From Cercis canadensis (Eukaryota > Streptophyta > Magnoliopsida > Fabales > Fabaceae): 64,000 nucleotides of DNA. A program made the position numbers and the translations under genes. Position 1 is the stretch's first letter; every line of letters begins with the position of its first letter. The stretch spans positions 598,504 to 662,503 of the forward strand of contig QAOA01008121.1 in NCBI GenBank assembly GCA_003255065.1. The letters run 5' to 3'. The notes under the pieces are model-generated. The model was given only the letters and a program-made list of their open reading frames with translations. It was not told where the DNA came from and ran no database searches. Positions 48,533 to 62,400 of this stretch are shown here, piece by piece.

Positions 48533-48898
48533 TAGTACTTAAAGGTTGGTAGCACTATATCTCCTTAGTTGAGTAGATTTGAGTGAGATCTATCTAATAA
48601 TTTTGATGTTATTGCGAATATATCAAAAAATTGAGTTATTTAATAATGTGTCATAATACACAATTTTTTTTATAAAATATAAGAATGACACAATATAAAA
48701 AAAAATTTTAAGTTTACTTTTTATCATATTTTCTTATAATTTGCCGTTCTTACATTTTATAGGAATTGTGTGTTCTAACACATAATATGTGACTCAATTT
48801 TTTGAGATTTTCGCAATGATACCAAAATCACATTGTAAGTCTCACCGGATCTCACCAAATTGAAAAGAAGTGTAGCATTACCACCCTTAAGAAGTAGT
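48533..48898. mobile_element. MITE-like foldback element, family A copy 2
   Basis: The left half (TACTTAAAGGTTGGTAGCAC onward) is an imperfect reverse complement of the right half (GTGTAGCATTACCACCCTTA at the end). CAAAAAATTGAGTTATTTAA pairs with the complement of GACTCAATTTTTTGAG. The right half is related to that of the element at 491-770, so at least two members of one non-coding family lie in this window. Boundaries are approximate. Confidence 0.6.
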
Positions 48899-49493
48899 GA
48901 TAGTATAGCTCTCACCATTGTTTAAACTTATACTGTTAATACAATCTAATTTTATTGAACTCATAAATAAAAATTAAGTAAACTCACTTATTTTAATTAT
49001 AATAAATAACTTTACCAATATCTCAACATTGTAAGTTTAAACAATATATAAATATACTTTACGACAATTCAGATATACGAACTTAGATATGTGTTTAAAT
49101 TTGAATTCTAATTCTTATATTCTTAACTAAAAAATATTAGCCTGGTTTATGAGAAATAAGAGCTCAAAATAATGTTTTTCATTTTTTGACTCTATGGCAA
49201 AGGTACATGTTACATAAATTATATCCCATTCATATATTATGTCTTTTATATTCTAACAAGCCCATGATAAGTTTTTTTTTTTTTTTTTCTCTTGTCACTT
49301 TATCAAATAAAAAAGGTGATTCGAACATAAGACCTTTTCGATAACGAAAAAAAAGCCCATGACTATTAAAATATTGTTTGAGAGGTCATGCTAACCAAGT
49401 TGGTCTATTGTTTTTGGACCTCAATAAAATCCATATTTTATGGCCCAAAAAGTCCATATCTGTGCATTGTTTGTTCAAGGTGAAAATAAGTTG

Positions 49494-50066
49494 ATTATTT
49501 GCAGCACTTGGCCTGTTGCTCGAGCTTGTCATAAAAAGTCTCGTGGATCAAAGACTTAAATAATACAAAAATTCATCTTAATTCCATAAATATTGTTTAC
49601 TTGTAAATTATCTAAATTTAAAAAGACAAGAAAGAGACAGAATGGTGTCGTAATATGCAAAATTGCGTCACCAACATAGTGATGTCATTTAGTAAATTGC
49701 ATAACCAGTTTCATATTGAGATAATACAAAAAAAATGAAAAGAACAGCATTGATAAAAATTATTTACAAAAAATGATAGTTNATTATTTGCACCACTTGG
49801 CCTGTTGCTCGAGCTTGTCATAAAAAGTCTCGTGGATCAAAGACTTAATACAAAAATTCATCTTAATTCCATAAATATTGTTTACTTGTAAACTATCTAA
49901 ATTTAAAAAGATAAGAAAGAGAGAAAATGGTGCCGTAATATGCAAAATTGCGTCACCAACATAGTGATGTCATTTGGTAAATTGCATAACCAGTTTCATA
50001 TTGAGATAATACAAAAAAAATGAAAAGAACAGCATTGATAAAAATTATTTACAAAAAATGATAGTT
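49494..50066. repeat. Direct duplication of about 285 bp across the N at 49782
   Basis: 49494-49781 and 49783-50066 align end to end with several SNPs (e.g. GCAGCACTT/GCACCACTT, GGTGTCG/GGTGCCG) and a small indel, and meet at a single N. The divergence level and the N suggest two haplotypes of one locus placed in series. Confidence 0.85.
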
Positions 50067-51711
50067 GTAGAATTAAGATGAAAATTAATATTATTTAAAT
50101 CTTTGATCCAAGTCTCATGTTCTGGGAGCTCTTTTTTTTTTTCACAAACAAAAGAGTTGGGCCATTTTCAAATAGGGTATAAGTTATACATATAAATTGT
50201 ATAAAATGTAATTTAAATTAAATTAGTTAATTTATCAAATTTCTCTTACTCTTTTCCCTAATATGATGATCTGCTGATTCACTTAATATTTTTTGTTTCT
50301 ATCGCAGATATACAATCTATTTGTAACCGTTTGACCATCAGTTGGTTACATTTCACTGAATTCAGAAAAGTACGCATTGTGGGGTAGAAAGGTTGGTGGG
50401 TGGGAACTGAGAATTGTCCAATTGCCCCAAAATGCTATTGGCTTCGTCATTTTGTCACAAGATTAACAGCAAAATGATGTTTCACATATTCATCATTTAT
50501 TTTCTTTTCTCTTCTTTGCAAATTGCAACCTCTCTTTTTGAGGAAGTGGATAACAATTGACAGGCAATATCTGAACCCCAGAATAGTCACATCTGAGACA
50601 CATCAGAGCCAGAGGGACTTTTTATTTGGAAAACTTCGATATCGGCATTTGAAATAGAGAAAAATAAGGCCTTTGCTGTGCTAGTATACTCCATTTAAGA
50701 ATTTAGGACATAACTAACTTTTAATTTTAATATAGTAACAAAAATTTGAAATAGTTTTATATTAAAATAAATTTTTATAAAATATGTAAATGATGCAAAA
50801 AAAATTAATTTACTTGGGAATAATTGACTTAAACATGCTTAATGATTTAAATATTTTTTGTAAATAATCATATGCAATGTGATTATATAAAACTATTTTT
50901 TATGTATTCAATGAATAAAATTAAATTCATATAAACAAATACATATTTTTGAAGGATTATTTTAAAAACCTATAGTAAGAGTAATTTAAGTTTACATGAC
51001 AATTGGTAATCAAATAAATTTTATGCAATTTAAGTCATTAGATGTGGTTAAATAAAAAAAAATTAATTAATTTGTTAAAAGTCAATAATTTCAATTTTTT
51101 GATATCATGTAATTAAAAAAAAATATTACATAATTGTAACAATACCTAAACTTATATGTCTTATATACACTTCTCTTACGTAACAAAAAAAAATTATATA
51201 GTATTTTCTTGATACAATATCAAATATTATATACTTTTCATCTCATCATAAGATAAGATGATAAAATTTTAGAATAGCTTCTTATAAAAAAAANAAAAAA
51301 AAAAAAAAACTAGAATAGCTAATAACAATAAATAGAAAATATTTTTGTAGAAGATGTCAATAGGTTAGTTCAATTAGCAAGAATTAGATTATTCCGTTCG
51401 TAAAATTTAGGTTTAAATTTTACTCTGAGCAATTTAAATATGATTGTAAGCCTTGGTTGATGCATGTAGCATATCATAGTCTTAAAATAAAATAACTTTC
51501 ATTCTCTAAACTTTTATATAATTTTTTTTTTATAGAAGATATTAATAGTAAAATTAATGAACTTTGTTGAACTTAAACTAAAAGTGATAATAAATAAATG
51601 AAGTGGGATATGTTAAATTTCATCGCTCGTTAAAATATAAAACTTTAATAATTTAATAATTAAGTAAGTAGATTACTTTTTGGAAAGAAATATAAAATTG
51701 AGTATTGACTC

Positions 51712-51766
51712 GAGGGTAAAATACGTTCATCACATAAANGAGGGTAAAATACGTTCACCACATAAA
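51712..51766. repeat. Direct duplication across the N at 51739
   Basis: Two 27-bp copies (GAGGGTAAAATACGTTCAYC...) differ by one C/T and meet at one N; same type of assembly junction as the others. Confidence 0.75.
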
Positions 51767-52663
51767 CACCGTAAATTAATGAACAATGAATCAAGTCTAC
51801 TCCCAATCCAAGGGGAAAAAAAAAACTTCTTATGCTTCGCGAATCAACTTTTCACAAAAGGGAACCACTAACGGCGGGTCATGAAAACGGATTGCGGATG
51901 AGCTTCTAAAGCTAGCACTATGGGTCCCAGCCTCATCGCCTATGTAACGGCGTATTGATAACGTGAAACGAACCCATAGATGACTTTTTATACCCTCTCA
52001 CATGCCAATGGTAAAAGGGTATGCCGCCAAGTACGCATTAGAGTACTCAGTGTTTGTATCTTCCCTCGACACTTCATACCTCGTTGATATTGGGCTATGC
52101 TATTTCACAATTTTACCCTTCTACACCTTTTTTATTGCCACTTATACCCCAATATTAGTACATTATTTTATTTATTTTCTGTCATTAGAGTATTTTATTA
52201 TTTTTTTAGTTATTTTACATTATTATAAATGTATAAAAACATAATTGATAAACGGAATAAATTAGTACTATTATTAGGTAAACAATATAAATTATTTCAA
52301 TAATTAAATTTTATTTATAATATAATTATTACTTATGATATTGAAAAAATAATATTTATTTACGGAGCATCAAGTCATTTGCATTGGCATACTATTCTAA
52401 TTATTCTATTGCCATTGCGATAATAGAACTTCCATATGTCTTCGCATCCTCTGCTTCTTCTTTGCCACGTACGACTTAAAAGGAAGAAATAAAATACACA
52501 AACTATACATGTGACAAAATTTGCAATCAACAAGAAACAAAGAAACCGTTTATAGTTGTGCATATAACATGAGAAAGAGAAAGAAAAGTAGATATTAATT
52601 AATTAATAAATTATTTTCCTTACCGGTAGAAGAAGTTGCAAACAGAAAGAGAACCTCTCCATT

Positions 52664-52672
52664 TATATAAAA
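52664..52672 (+). promoter_or_regulatory. Probable TATA box of the ROS1 gene
   Basis: TATATAAAA 723 bp before the start codon, followed by pyrimidine-rich leader sequence. The distance implies a long leader, perhaps with an intron. Confidence 0.5.
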
Positions 52673-52880
52673 GCGCATGGAATTTTGTCTTCCCACAGAA
52701 AGTGAGAGAAGTGGGTTTCTCTTTCCCTCTAAATTTTCCTAGATAGATGATATCAGATCTCCGGCATTGACTATAGTAACAACTATCGCATAAATTTCTC
52801 CCTTTTTCTGTTTTAACCTCTAGATTTAGTTACCGCAGGAAAGAAGTGTTTGTTACGCCGGAGAAGAAGCGGAGGTTTCT

Positions 52881-52934
52881 ATGAGAATCAGCACCCAGAC
52901 TTTCGTTTCTGCTTTGCTGCTTTCCGTACCCAGA
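52881..52934 (+). other. Possible upstream ORF in the ROS1 leader
   Basis: An ATG at 52881 opens a 17-codon frame (MRISTQTFVSALLLSVPR) that ends in TGA. If the leader is transcribed from the TATA box at 52664 without splicing, ribosomes would meet this ATG before the main start. Confidence 0.3.
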
Positions 52935-53386
52935 TGACCCGAATTGTTACCAATTTAATAGGATGTAAATTATTCTTCAATTCTCGCTGCAATTACTATC
53001 AGAGTAGTTACCAGCTGTGTCAGTCACCGGTTACTTTCGGAAGGTCATTTAGAGACTCATTTCTATCGATGTTGTTTAGCTCCTACTGCATCACTGCTTC
53101 TGTTCTTAATGTTATCTCCTCGTTATTGAAGTTTGCTTCTCAAATTTGGTTTATTTCTTTCTAACAGGTCCATTCCATAAAATGCACCTCCACTTTCTCA
53201 CAGAGAAAACAGAGATTGGATAAAGATGTGTTTTTATTTTCGCCGGAAAATTGAGTTTCGCTGAGTAACCTGAAACAGTTCCAACCATCAATTCAGCTTC
53301 TTCTTTTTATTTTATTTTTCTCTGGTTCTCTTTCTGTTTCCAAGGAGCTCAGAACCCAACTGAGTTTCTTGGTCTAAAGCTGAAGA

Positions 53387-56300
53387 ATGGAGGCTGGAGA
53401 AAGAGGCAAAGAGGAGCTACAAACGCAGATTCCTTGGATCCCCACCACTCCTCTTAAGCCAATTCGGCCCAGACCAGTGCCGATCTGCGGCTCTGGAGAA
53501 AGAAACCAGCTGAACCAAACAGATTTCCTGGGAGCAAGCACGTGCTGTAATTCAACTCATGATTCTCATGCTTATAGGGTATCTGCATGTTTTGAGTCAG
53601 CGCCCAATGCAGAGATAAACAGCAGGCTTCACGACTGGGAAGCACCTGCTGCTACTGGAACCAACATTGCTGGTGAAAATTCTGGAACATGTCCACAGAT
53701 ATTCCATAACCCCATGTCCAGATGGGCTAATACTGGCTGTACTGAACTATTGGCTCTAGCAGATGCTGCATCAGCGGCACATTTCAATGCAACACATCCA
53801 GACAATGATGGAGTCAAGAGTCCATTTATTCTCATTTCTGAGTCACAGTTGAACAGAGACCCTGTAGCCAACCTAAGTAGCTTCCTCACGCACCACGATC
53901 TCTCTCCTCAACAGACTCAGACCGAAACCATCCATGTCAATCCCCAAGAACCTCAGGGTAAGTTCAATTATTTTTGCTGTGTCTTACATAAAACGTTCAC
54001 CCCTTGACAACTCACTGGCATTCTGGCACACACAGACACTGTCATTTCACTCAGTAATCAACGACAGTTGGAGCAAGCTGAAAACTAAAGATTAAATTGA
54101 AGATTAAAACATGAAACATTGAGAATTACATGGAAAAGAAAAAAAGGCCAGAGCTGTGCATATGAAATCAGGAGCAGAGTAATGAGAGGCAACGGGAGTG
54201 AGTAAAACATGGGATATGTTGCAATCAGATATTCAGTTGCATGCTAAGGCAGTTTCTACTTGCTCCAAAGCAAGGAGCATATCTTAAGCATGCTGTCTTT
54301 TCCTATTACCATCCTTCTAGTATTAATTTCAGGAAATCTGAATCAGAAATTCAAATTTTCATTCTGCAAAGAATCTCAGAATAAATTTTCCATTAAATCA
54401 TTTAAATATCAGTTTTTTTTTTTTTTTTCTTTAAATGATACTTGATCAATGTGAGACCATATTGCTCTAACTATGCATTCATTTGAATTTTGCCACGAAG
54501 ACACATTAACCATTCGCATATAAGATTTTCGTTTCTTCCCCTTCTAATACTGTAACAATCTGAGACCATATTGTTCTAACTACGGCATTCATATGATCTG
54601 CCACAGGCACAACATCCGTTGCTTTCTGTAGCAAAACCATTTCACAGCTTGCACCACCTACGCCGGACAAGCCAATTAGAGCAGAATGCAGACAACTAGC
54701 AGGAATGCAGATCAATGTGGAAGAGAGAGCTGAAGGGGAAATAAATAATGTCCCTGCTACAAAGCTTGACAACAACGAAACCTCACAAAACCAGGATATG
54801 TCTGATTCTGTCACAGAAATATCATTTGCTGCTGTTTCTATGCCATTAAAGGAGAATCACAACCCTCACAGGGGAGAAAGCGAAGTGATCGATCTGAATA
54901 AAACACCACAGCAGAAATCAAGGAGAAAGAAGCACCGCCCAAAGGTCATCTCAGAAGGAAAATCCAAAAGAACTCAAAGGCCAGTTATCCCAAAGCCTGC
55001 TCAATCAGAAAAACCCACTGGAAAGAGGAAGTATGTGAGAAGGAAAGGATTAGACAAGACTTCTACAACTCCTCCATCAGAGGTGACAGGGCAATCAACT
55101 GAGTCAATAATGCTTGAATCTACCAAAAAGTCGTGTAGGAGGGTCTTAAATTTTGAAATTGGAGAGCAACCGATAGATGAAAATTCTGCATGTAAAGAAA
55201 ATGGTACAACAATGCGTCTTGGCAAAGGGGTGTCACTACCTGAAGACATACAAGCTCCAAGTAAGTCTCTTCCAAAAAACAATTCTCCTGGGGCAAAGCC
55301 TAATGCAAATTCTGTGAAGAGAAATAGCAAGAGAAAAAGTCAGGTGATGTTGAGTCCAAATGATTCCAGCAGCAACAATGGTGGAATTTTGACAACAGGA
55401 TTACAATTGGATGGTTCCAAGAGAAAACATTCTACTACTATCGAACATACTGATACCAGCAGCATGAATCTGATTGGAGCACGCTATAATGGCTTGCAAG
55501 CATACCAAGGAATGTGTGTTCAGTTTCCAAACATTCAGAAGAGAAGAAGAAGTGGAAAGGGGCAGACCTCCAAGATATCTACTTTGACTGCACTAGCAGC
55601 ATGGACCCAAGAAGATGCCAGAGCACATACTTATGCATCAAGTTCCAGCAGCTGGAATTTTGGTTCTGAATATAATGCATCTCGAGTTCCAGTCACATTT
55701 GAAGCTACTGTTCATAATAAACCTCAAATGTTTGAGGGCATCTTATCTTTGATTCAGAATCAGACAAGGCCAACCAAAAGACGATCGAAAGTCTCTACTC
55801 AAGTTAATCATTCCACAAAACAATTAAGAAATGATGACAAGCAAGTATTTGAGAATGCAAAAAAACCCACATGCATTGATGCTTTAGTAGCGGAGACGAG
55901 GGCATCGCTCACAAAAAAGAAGCGAACTAAAAAGAAAAGCACCCTTGTCAATTCAGCATATTCTAGCACAAATGAAACGCAAATGTACCAGAATCTTGCC
56001 TTGGTCAAGTCACTAGGTATTTCAACTAAACCCTTGTTTTCTATGTCAATAACATCAATAATTCAATAATGCCATTCCTCGTAATATTCATAAGTCATTG
56101 ATGCAGATGCCACTCAAAATGTAGCATGGAATATTATGGAGGCATTAGGAGAGCAATTCAGACATCTAGACATAAACAAAGAAGGAAGAGATTTTGCATG
56201 TGAAGAGCAGAATGCACTCGTCCTTTATAACGTGCAAATTCAAGAGCACAATGCTCTTGTTCATGCAGGAGGTGGCACCATCGTACCCTTCAATAGCTCA

Positions 56301-59300
56301 TTTAATCCCATCAGAAAACAACGTCCACGCCCTAAAGTTGACCTTGATGATGAGACTAATAGAGTCTGGGAGCTTTTGATGTCAGATATAAACAATGACG
56401 GGATTGATGGCAAAGATAAAGACAAGGCAAAATGGTGGGAAGAAGAACGGAGAGTGTTCCATGGAAGAGCAGATTCATTTGTTGCACGGATGCGTCTCGT
56501 ACAAGGTGCCAATGCAATGCTTTCAAAGTGGTTGTTGAAATTACTCACCTTTCATGCACACACCTAAGACACACCCACCTCCTCCTACTCAAGTGGAAAA
56601 CAGAAAAAAGAAAGGGAAGAAAAAGAAAAACACATTTAGGAAGATACCAATAAATGTTATAAAAACATGCCTCAAAGAGAGAGCTTTTAACCCACCATCT
56701 TACACTTTAGTAACAACACTTGCAGTGACAAAGTGCAAAAGCTCTACTCCATGAAAAATATTGAACAATCAATTTCTAGTACAATCTCCGTTGCCTCAAG
56801 AAATTTCAATTAACTGTTTATAACCAAAGCAACCATTCCATTGCATCCAAAGGCTTCAGTCACAAAGTGCACGTATTGTTGTTAATATAAAGCAAATTCA
56901 ACAGGTGACAGGCGCTTCTCTGGATGGAAAGGATCGGTTGTGGATTCAGTTGTCGGAGTTTTCCTCACGCAGAATGTCTCAGACCATCTTTCAAGGTATA
57001 ATCTTCTGAAACTTAAACTAACAAAGAGATATGTCATAGCAATATTCACTTTTATTTTTTGTTTGTTGACAGTTCTGCATTCGTGTCACTTGCTGCTAAA
57101 TTTGCCCTTAAGTCTAGCAGCAAGTGCAAAAGACACAGTGAGCAAGGCACGAGTTTGGTAGTCAAAGAACCAGAAGTGCTCACTGTGGAACCAGAAGAGA
57201 ACACACAATGGGATGAGAAGATATTGAATCGATCTGTTTATGATGAGAACTCTATGACAATAGACATAATTGAACATTCTGAAGAAAAAGCTGTCAACAG
57301 CAATTCTACTGGAACCATCACTGAAGAAGGGCAAGAAAAATCAGATTATGGAGGAGCAGGGAAAGAGTTAAATGATGTAGTTTCATCCCAATGTTCTGTC
57401 ATCTCATCTCAAATATCAGGAGACTTTTCAATTGATCAAAATCCTGAGAAGCTATGGTCATGTACAGATAGCAACTCAGAAGTAGAGGAGCTGTCTAGCA
57501 CAGCCAAGTACAACCTTTTTGACAACAGCACTTCTTTCAGTAAGCTTTTACAGTTACAACTGGCAAGTTCAACCATGTTACATGAAGTTACTAGTCAGAG
57601 AATTGGATCATCTGATAACTTGAAGCATGCATATGGTCAATCTACACGCATGAAGCATGACTACCAAACAGAAAACTTGGAAAAATCAGGTGTTATACAA
57701 GGCTCCTTCGTAGCATCCTTGACCCCTTCCAGTGATTATACTTTGAAAGTGACCCACAACTCAGGAGTACTTGAAGTTCACTGCTTCGATCATTTCAAAA
57801 CAGAAGCCTCATCAAGTGGCCTCTCAAATAATAAAGATGAGAATGATATGAACAAATCAAGTTCACAAATAACAGAGTCTGGAAACCAAGCTGCAACCGC
57901 CCATTCTCAAAGTACGCTATCTCTGCTACATCTCAAGGAACAAAACAATAATATGCAGCAAAACTTGCTCCACATTTCTGGACAAAGCCAAGATCTTATG
58001 CAGAAGGCGACAGAGTTAGATTCAGGTAACCACAACTATGCTGTGACAAATGAAACCAAAGAGATGAGTGCAGCCACTATAAAATCAAAGGGCAAGAGGC
58101 CTGGAAAGAAGAAAAAAGAGGATTTTAACTGGGATAGTTTAAGAGTAGAAGCAGAAGCTAGGGCAGGGAAAAGAGAAAGGACAATCAACAACATGGACTC
58201 CTTGGACTGGGATGCTGTAAGATGTGCAGATGTCAATGAAATTGCAGAGGCCATCAAGGAAAGAGGAATGAATAACATGTTAGCGGAACGTATCAAGGTA
58301 CAATCAAACTTAAATGAAATACTATTTATCAATGGACTTCCTAGACACTTCTGGTATTATGCAGAATTTCCTGAATCGCCTGGTTCAAGATCATGGAAGC
58401 ATTAATCTGGAGTGGTTGAGGGATGTTCAACCTGACCAAGCAAAGTAAGTCCTGAAGATTAATTCAACTATTAATGAAATCCTATTTCCCATACAAATGA
58501 TATTAGCATGTCCTGACTGTATAATTGGTGTATGCAATATACTGAACTTTCTATTTACTGGTATAACACACAAAGACATGTTCACCACACATGCAATGCA
58601 CGCATAATGAAAATCTAATTTGTACATGCAGAGAATTTTTGCTAAGCATAAGGGGACTCGGGTTGAAAAGTGTGGAGTGCGTGCGGCTTTTGACTCTGCA
58701 CCATCTCGCCTTCCCGGTAAGTTTAAAACAGAAGTATGAAATCACAGGAAGATGGAATAGATCTGAAAAGTTATTGCTCTATATAGGTGGACACAAATGT
58801 TGGACGTATAGCAGTACGACTGGGATGGGTACCCCTCCAGCCACTGCCTGAGTCACTACAGTTGCATCTTCTAGAATTGTAAGTATTACTAAAGTAGATG
58901 TCTCAATGCAGTAACTCACTTAAACAAGGAGTTAATATTACTTTCCCGTCTAGGTACCCAGTGCTGGAATCCATACAAAAATATCTCTGGCCCCGGCTCT
59001 GCAAGCTAGACCAAAATACATTGTAAAGATTTCTTTTTTAATTTACGCAACTATATTAACAGATAAAAGTATTTTCTACTCTTCTATTAGCGGTAATTTA
59101 TCTATTGATTGATTCATTAGTTGCAATATATTACAGGTATGAGCTGCATTACCAGATGATTACATTTGGAAAGGTCATTGCATTTTTCTCATACGTTAGC
59201 CACTGAACATACTTTACCACAACCAAGTTCTGATTGGGACAAAAACTAAAACCAATGCAGGTCTTTTGTACGAAAAGCAAACCAAATTGCAATGCATGCC

Positions 59301-59442
59301 CAATGAGAGGAGAATGCAGACACTTCGCAAGTGCATTTGCGAGGTAAGTTTATAATACATTATGATTTTATGCACCTATTATGTTATTCATATACAGCTT
59401 TAGAAAGCACTTCAGGTATCATTGTTGGCTATATAGGTAACA

Positions 59443-59478
<36 letters not shown>

Positions 59479-62400
59479 GGGGGGGGGGATATAAGAAGTT
59501 CATAATCCAGTATTACGATAGTCAATACCTCATCATGTTGATAGTAGCATAATTACATCCTATCCTTATCACAACAGTGAACTTATGCAGCAGCCACATC
59601 AGTAACACTGAAAATTTTGTGAATATCATTTTGAGCATCCAATGATTTGCATGTATTGCTCGTTATGATAGATCAAGTAACAAATAAACAAACATCATAT
59701 GCAGTGCAAGGCTTGCCCTGCCAGGACCAGAGCAAAGGAGTATAGTTAGCACGGCAGGAGACAATGCAACTGATCAAAACCCCTCTGTTATCATTAGTCC
59801 GTTACCCTTGCCTCTCCCTGAATACGCAAAACAACCAGAAGAAATTCAACAAACAGAAGTGAGCAGACAACTGGAAGCAAAATCTGGAATAAATATATGC
59901 CACCCTATTATTGAAGAGCCAGCAACCCCAGAGCCAGAGTGCGCACAAATATCAGAAAATGATATGGAGGATGGCTTCTGTGAGGATCCTTGCGAAATTC
60001 CTACGATCAAACTTAACTTCGAAGAGTTCACTCTGAATTTACAAAATTTTATGCAACATAACATGGAGCTTCAAGAAGGAGAAATGTCAAAGGCCTTGGT
60101 TGCTCTGGATCCAGAAGCTGCTGCCATTCCTATGCCCAAGCTAAAGAATGTGAGCAGATTACGAACAGAGCACTGTGTGTAAGTAAACTAACTCATCTCC
60201 AATTAATCAACCCGCATTCACAGTTAATGAAATTTGAAAAATTAGCAATGATGCATCATGTCCAGATTCATTGGCAATTTTCATTCCTCCCATTTTCTTT
60301 CCCTCCTCATCTTGTACCACAAACTAACCAAAAATGTGGTAACAAGAAAGGAACGAAACTACAAAAATAAAAATAAATAAATAAAATAAAAGGATAATCT
60401 GTAATTCTAAGGATTTGCTTTTACCCAGAATCATATTAATCCTAGAACGTGCAAAGACGAAGAAGGATGATGATAAGAATCTGGCATTTAATAAAAGTTC
60501 CAGTATTTGATATACAGTTTCAACAAGTATGCAATGCATCCACCAGAATATAATAATAGGGAAAAGTTGTAGCAATTAATGCTAATCTTTTATTCAATTT
60601 CATGCAGTTATGAACTCCCGGATGATCATGCTCTTCTAGAAGGGGTTAGTTATTACTGGATCTATTTACTCAAGTCTTTGTTTTACCCTGTATATCCAAA
60701 TTTTATTAATTACTTCTGCAATACAGTGGGACAAGCGAGAACCTGATGATCCATGCAGTTACCTTCTCGCTATATGGACTCCAGGTAGCAAAGATCAGCA
60801 TTATAAGTTTGAAAAACTTACAATATGTGATCTCTTTCAGTTTTCTGGTGTTTTCTAATTCATCTTTCTAAATACATTAATGTTTACATCAGGCGAGACA
60901 GCAAATTCTATACAGCCACCTGAAAGTAAATGCAGCTCCCAAGAATGTGGCAAACTGTGTAACGAAAAGGAATGTTTCTCATGCAATAGCATTCGTGAAG
61001 CAAATATGCATATAGTTCGAGGGACAATCCTGGTCTGAATGCTTATCAAAATTATTATGTTTACCACTTGCTACTTATTATTCTTATCCATTATATTATA
61101 GACAGGAAAAAAAAGGGCACAATATCGTAGCATTATAATAGGCTGACTTGAAATCATGATATTTATTAACAGATACCATGTCGAACAGCTATGAGAGGGA
61201 GGTTTCCACTAAATGGCACCTATTTTCAAGTCAATGAGGTAAATAGTGTGAAACCTCGTATAGTCAAATCTCTGTTTCTTTTTTTTTTTTTTTATTATTA
61301 TTATTTTGTTTAAGCAGCACTAAACATAGTATTTAAAGCAGGTATTTGCTGACCATGATTCAAGTCTTAACCCAATCAACGTTCCCCGAGGTTCGATCTG
61401 GGAACTCAGAAGGCGAACAGTATATTTTGGAACCTCCATCCCAACAATATTCAAAGGTAAAAAGGCTTTTATATTATAATAAAATAGTAAAACAACAATT
61501 TGAGAATTACTATATGTTGAACTATGAAATTAAACACATGCTTCTCATCAACTAGGTTTATCAACACAAGAAATTCAACACTGCTTTTGGAGAGGTAAGA
61601 TTTAGTTCCAAAAATGTATTCCTGCTTTTCGTTATTGAATATCCTGCACTTAACAATTCTTTTAGGTGTCAAAAGCATGCCTAATTTCTAGGTTTATAGA
61701 TATACTATGGCACCAAAGGAATAAAGAATAATCCACATCCATTTGACGGCACCATACAATGCTACCTGCCATATGTGGCTCTTAGGTTAGCATTTTGTTG
61801 ACATCTAGTTATCTATACAGGTACAAGAAAAAGAAAAATAAGTATAAAAGCTTTACATATATTCTACTTCTATAAATGCAACTTAGCTTCTTTAGCATGA
61901 GAAAACTTTACAACTGTGTGCAAATAGGATCCAAGATTATCAAATAAACCATAACTGCTTTCACAAGTGAGCTCAGCTCAACTAAATACAGCCTCGCACC
62001 GCTGCAGTAAACCACCAAAGACCAAATTCATAGTAGAGAGGGGCTACCCTTTTTGCCCCCACAAAAAAAGCATCTTCATATTACAAGATGAACTGAGAAT
62101 TGCAGACCAATGATACCATATTACATACATATGCATGAAAGCTTAGGTGAAAGCATAGAAAGAGAGAAGAAACGAGAACAGTTTGGCAATCATACAGTGA
62201 AACCAGAGTAAAAATAAAATCAAGGCACACAAAAAGAAAATCAGTATAAGCATGTTGCAAGGAAAAAAAAAACCCGAAATTAAAACACAGTTAACATTCC
62301 CTGTCATGGACGACTAACTTCAATGCAACTTAATATTCACTTTAATTGATTTATGCATCTCCATGATGCATGAGAAACATATGAAATACAGCCTAATTGC

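Larger units (their letters stand above)
47197..52660. other. AT-rich spacer between FACKEL and ROS1
   Basis: No gene is supported over 5.4 kb. Contents: FK 3' UTR to about 47400, an A run after 48050, a foldback MITE (48533-48898), a 285-bp N-junction duplication (49494-50066), an N in poly(A) at 51294, a 27-bp N-junction duplication (51712-51766), then AT-rich DNA up to the ROS1 promoter. Frames at 51680-51871 and 52002-52244 are not recognisable. Confidence 0.65.

Noticed and set aside
52850..53164. 104-codon frame upstream of ROS1
   Set aside because: Starts at TTG rather than ATG and lies in the ROS1 leader; no domain seen.
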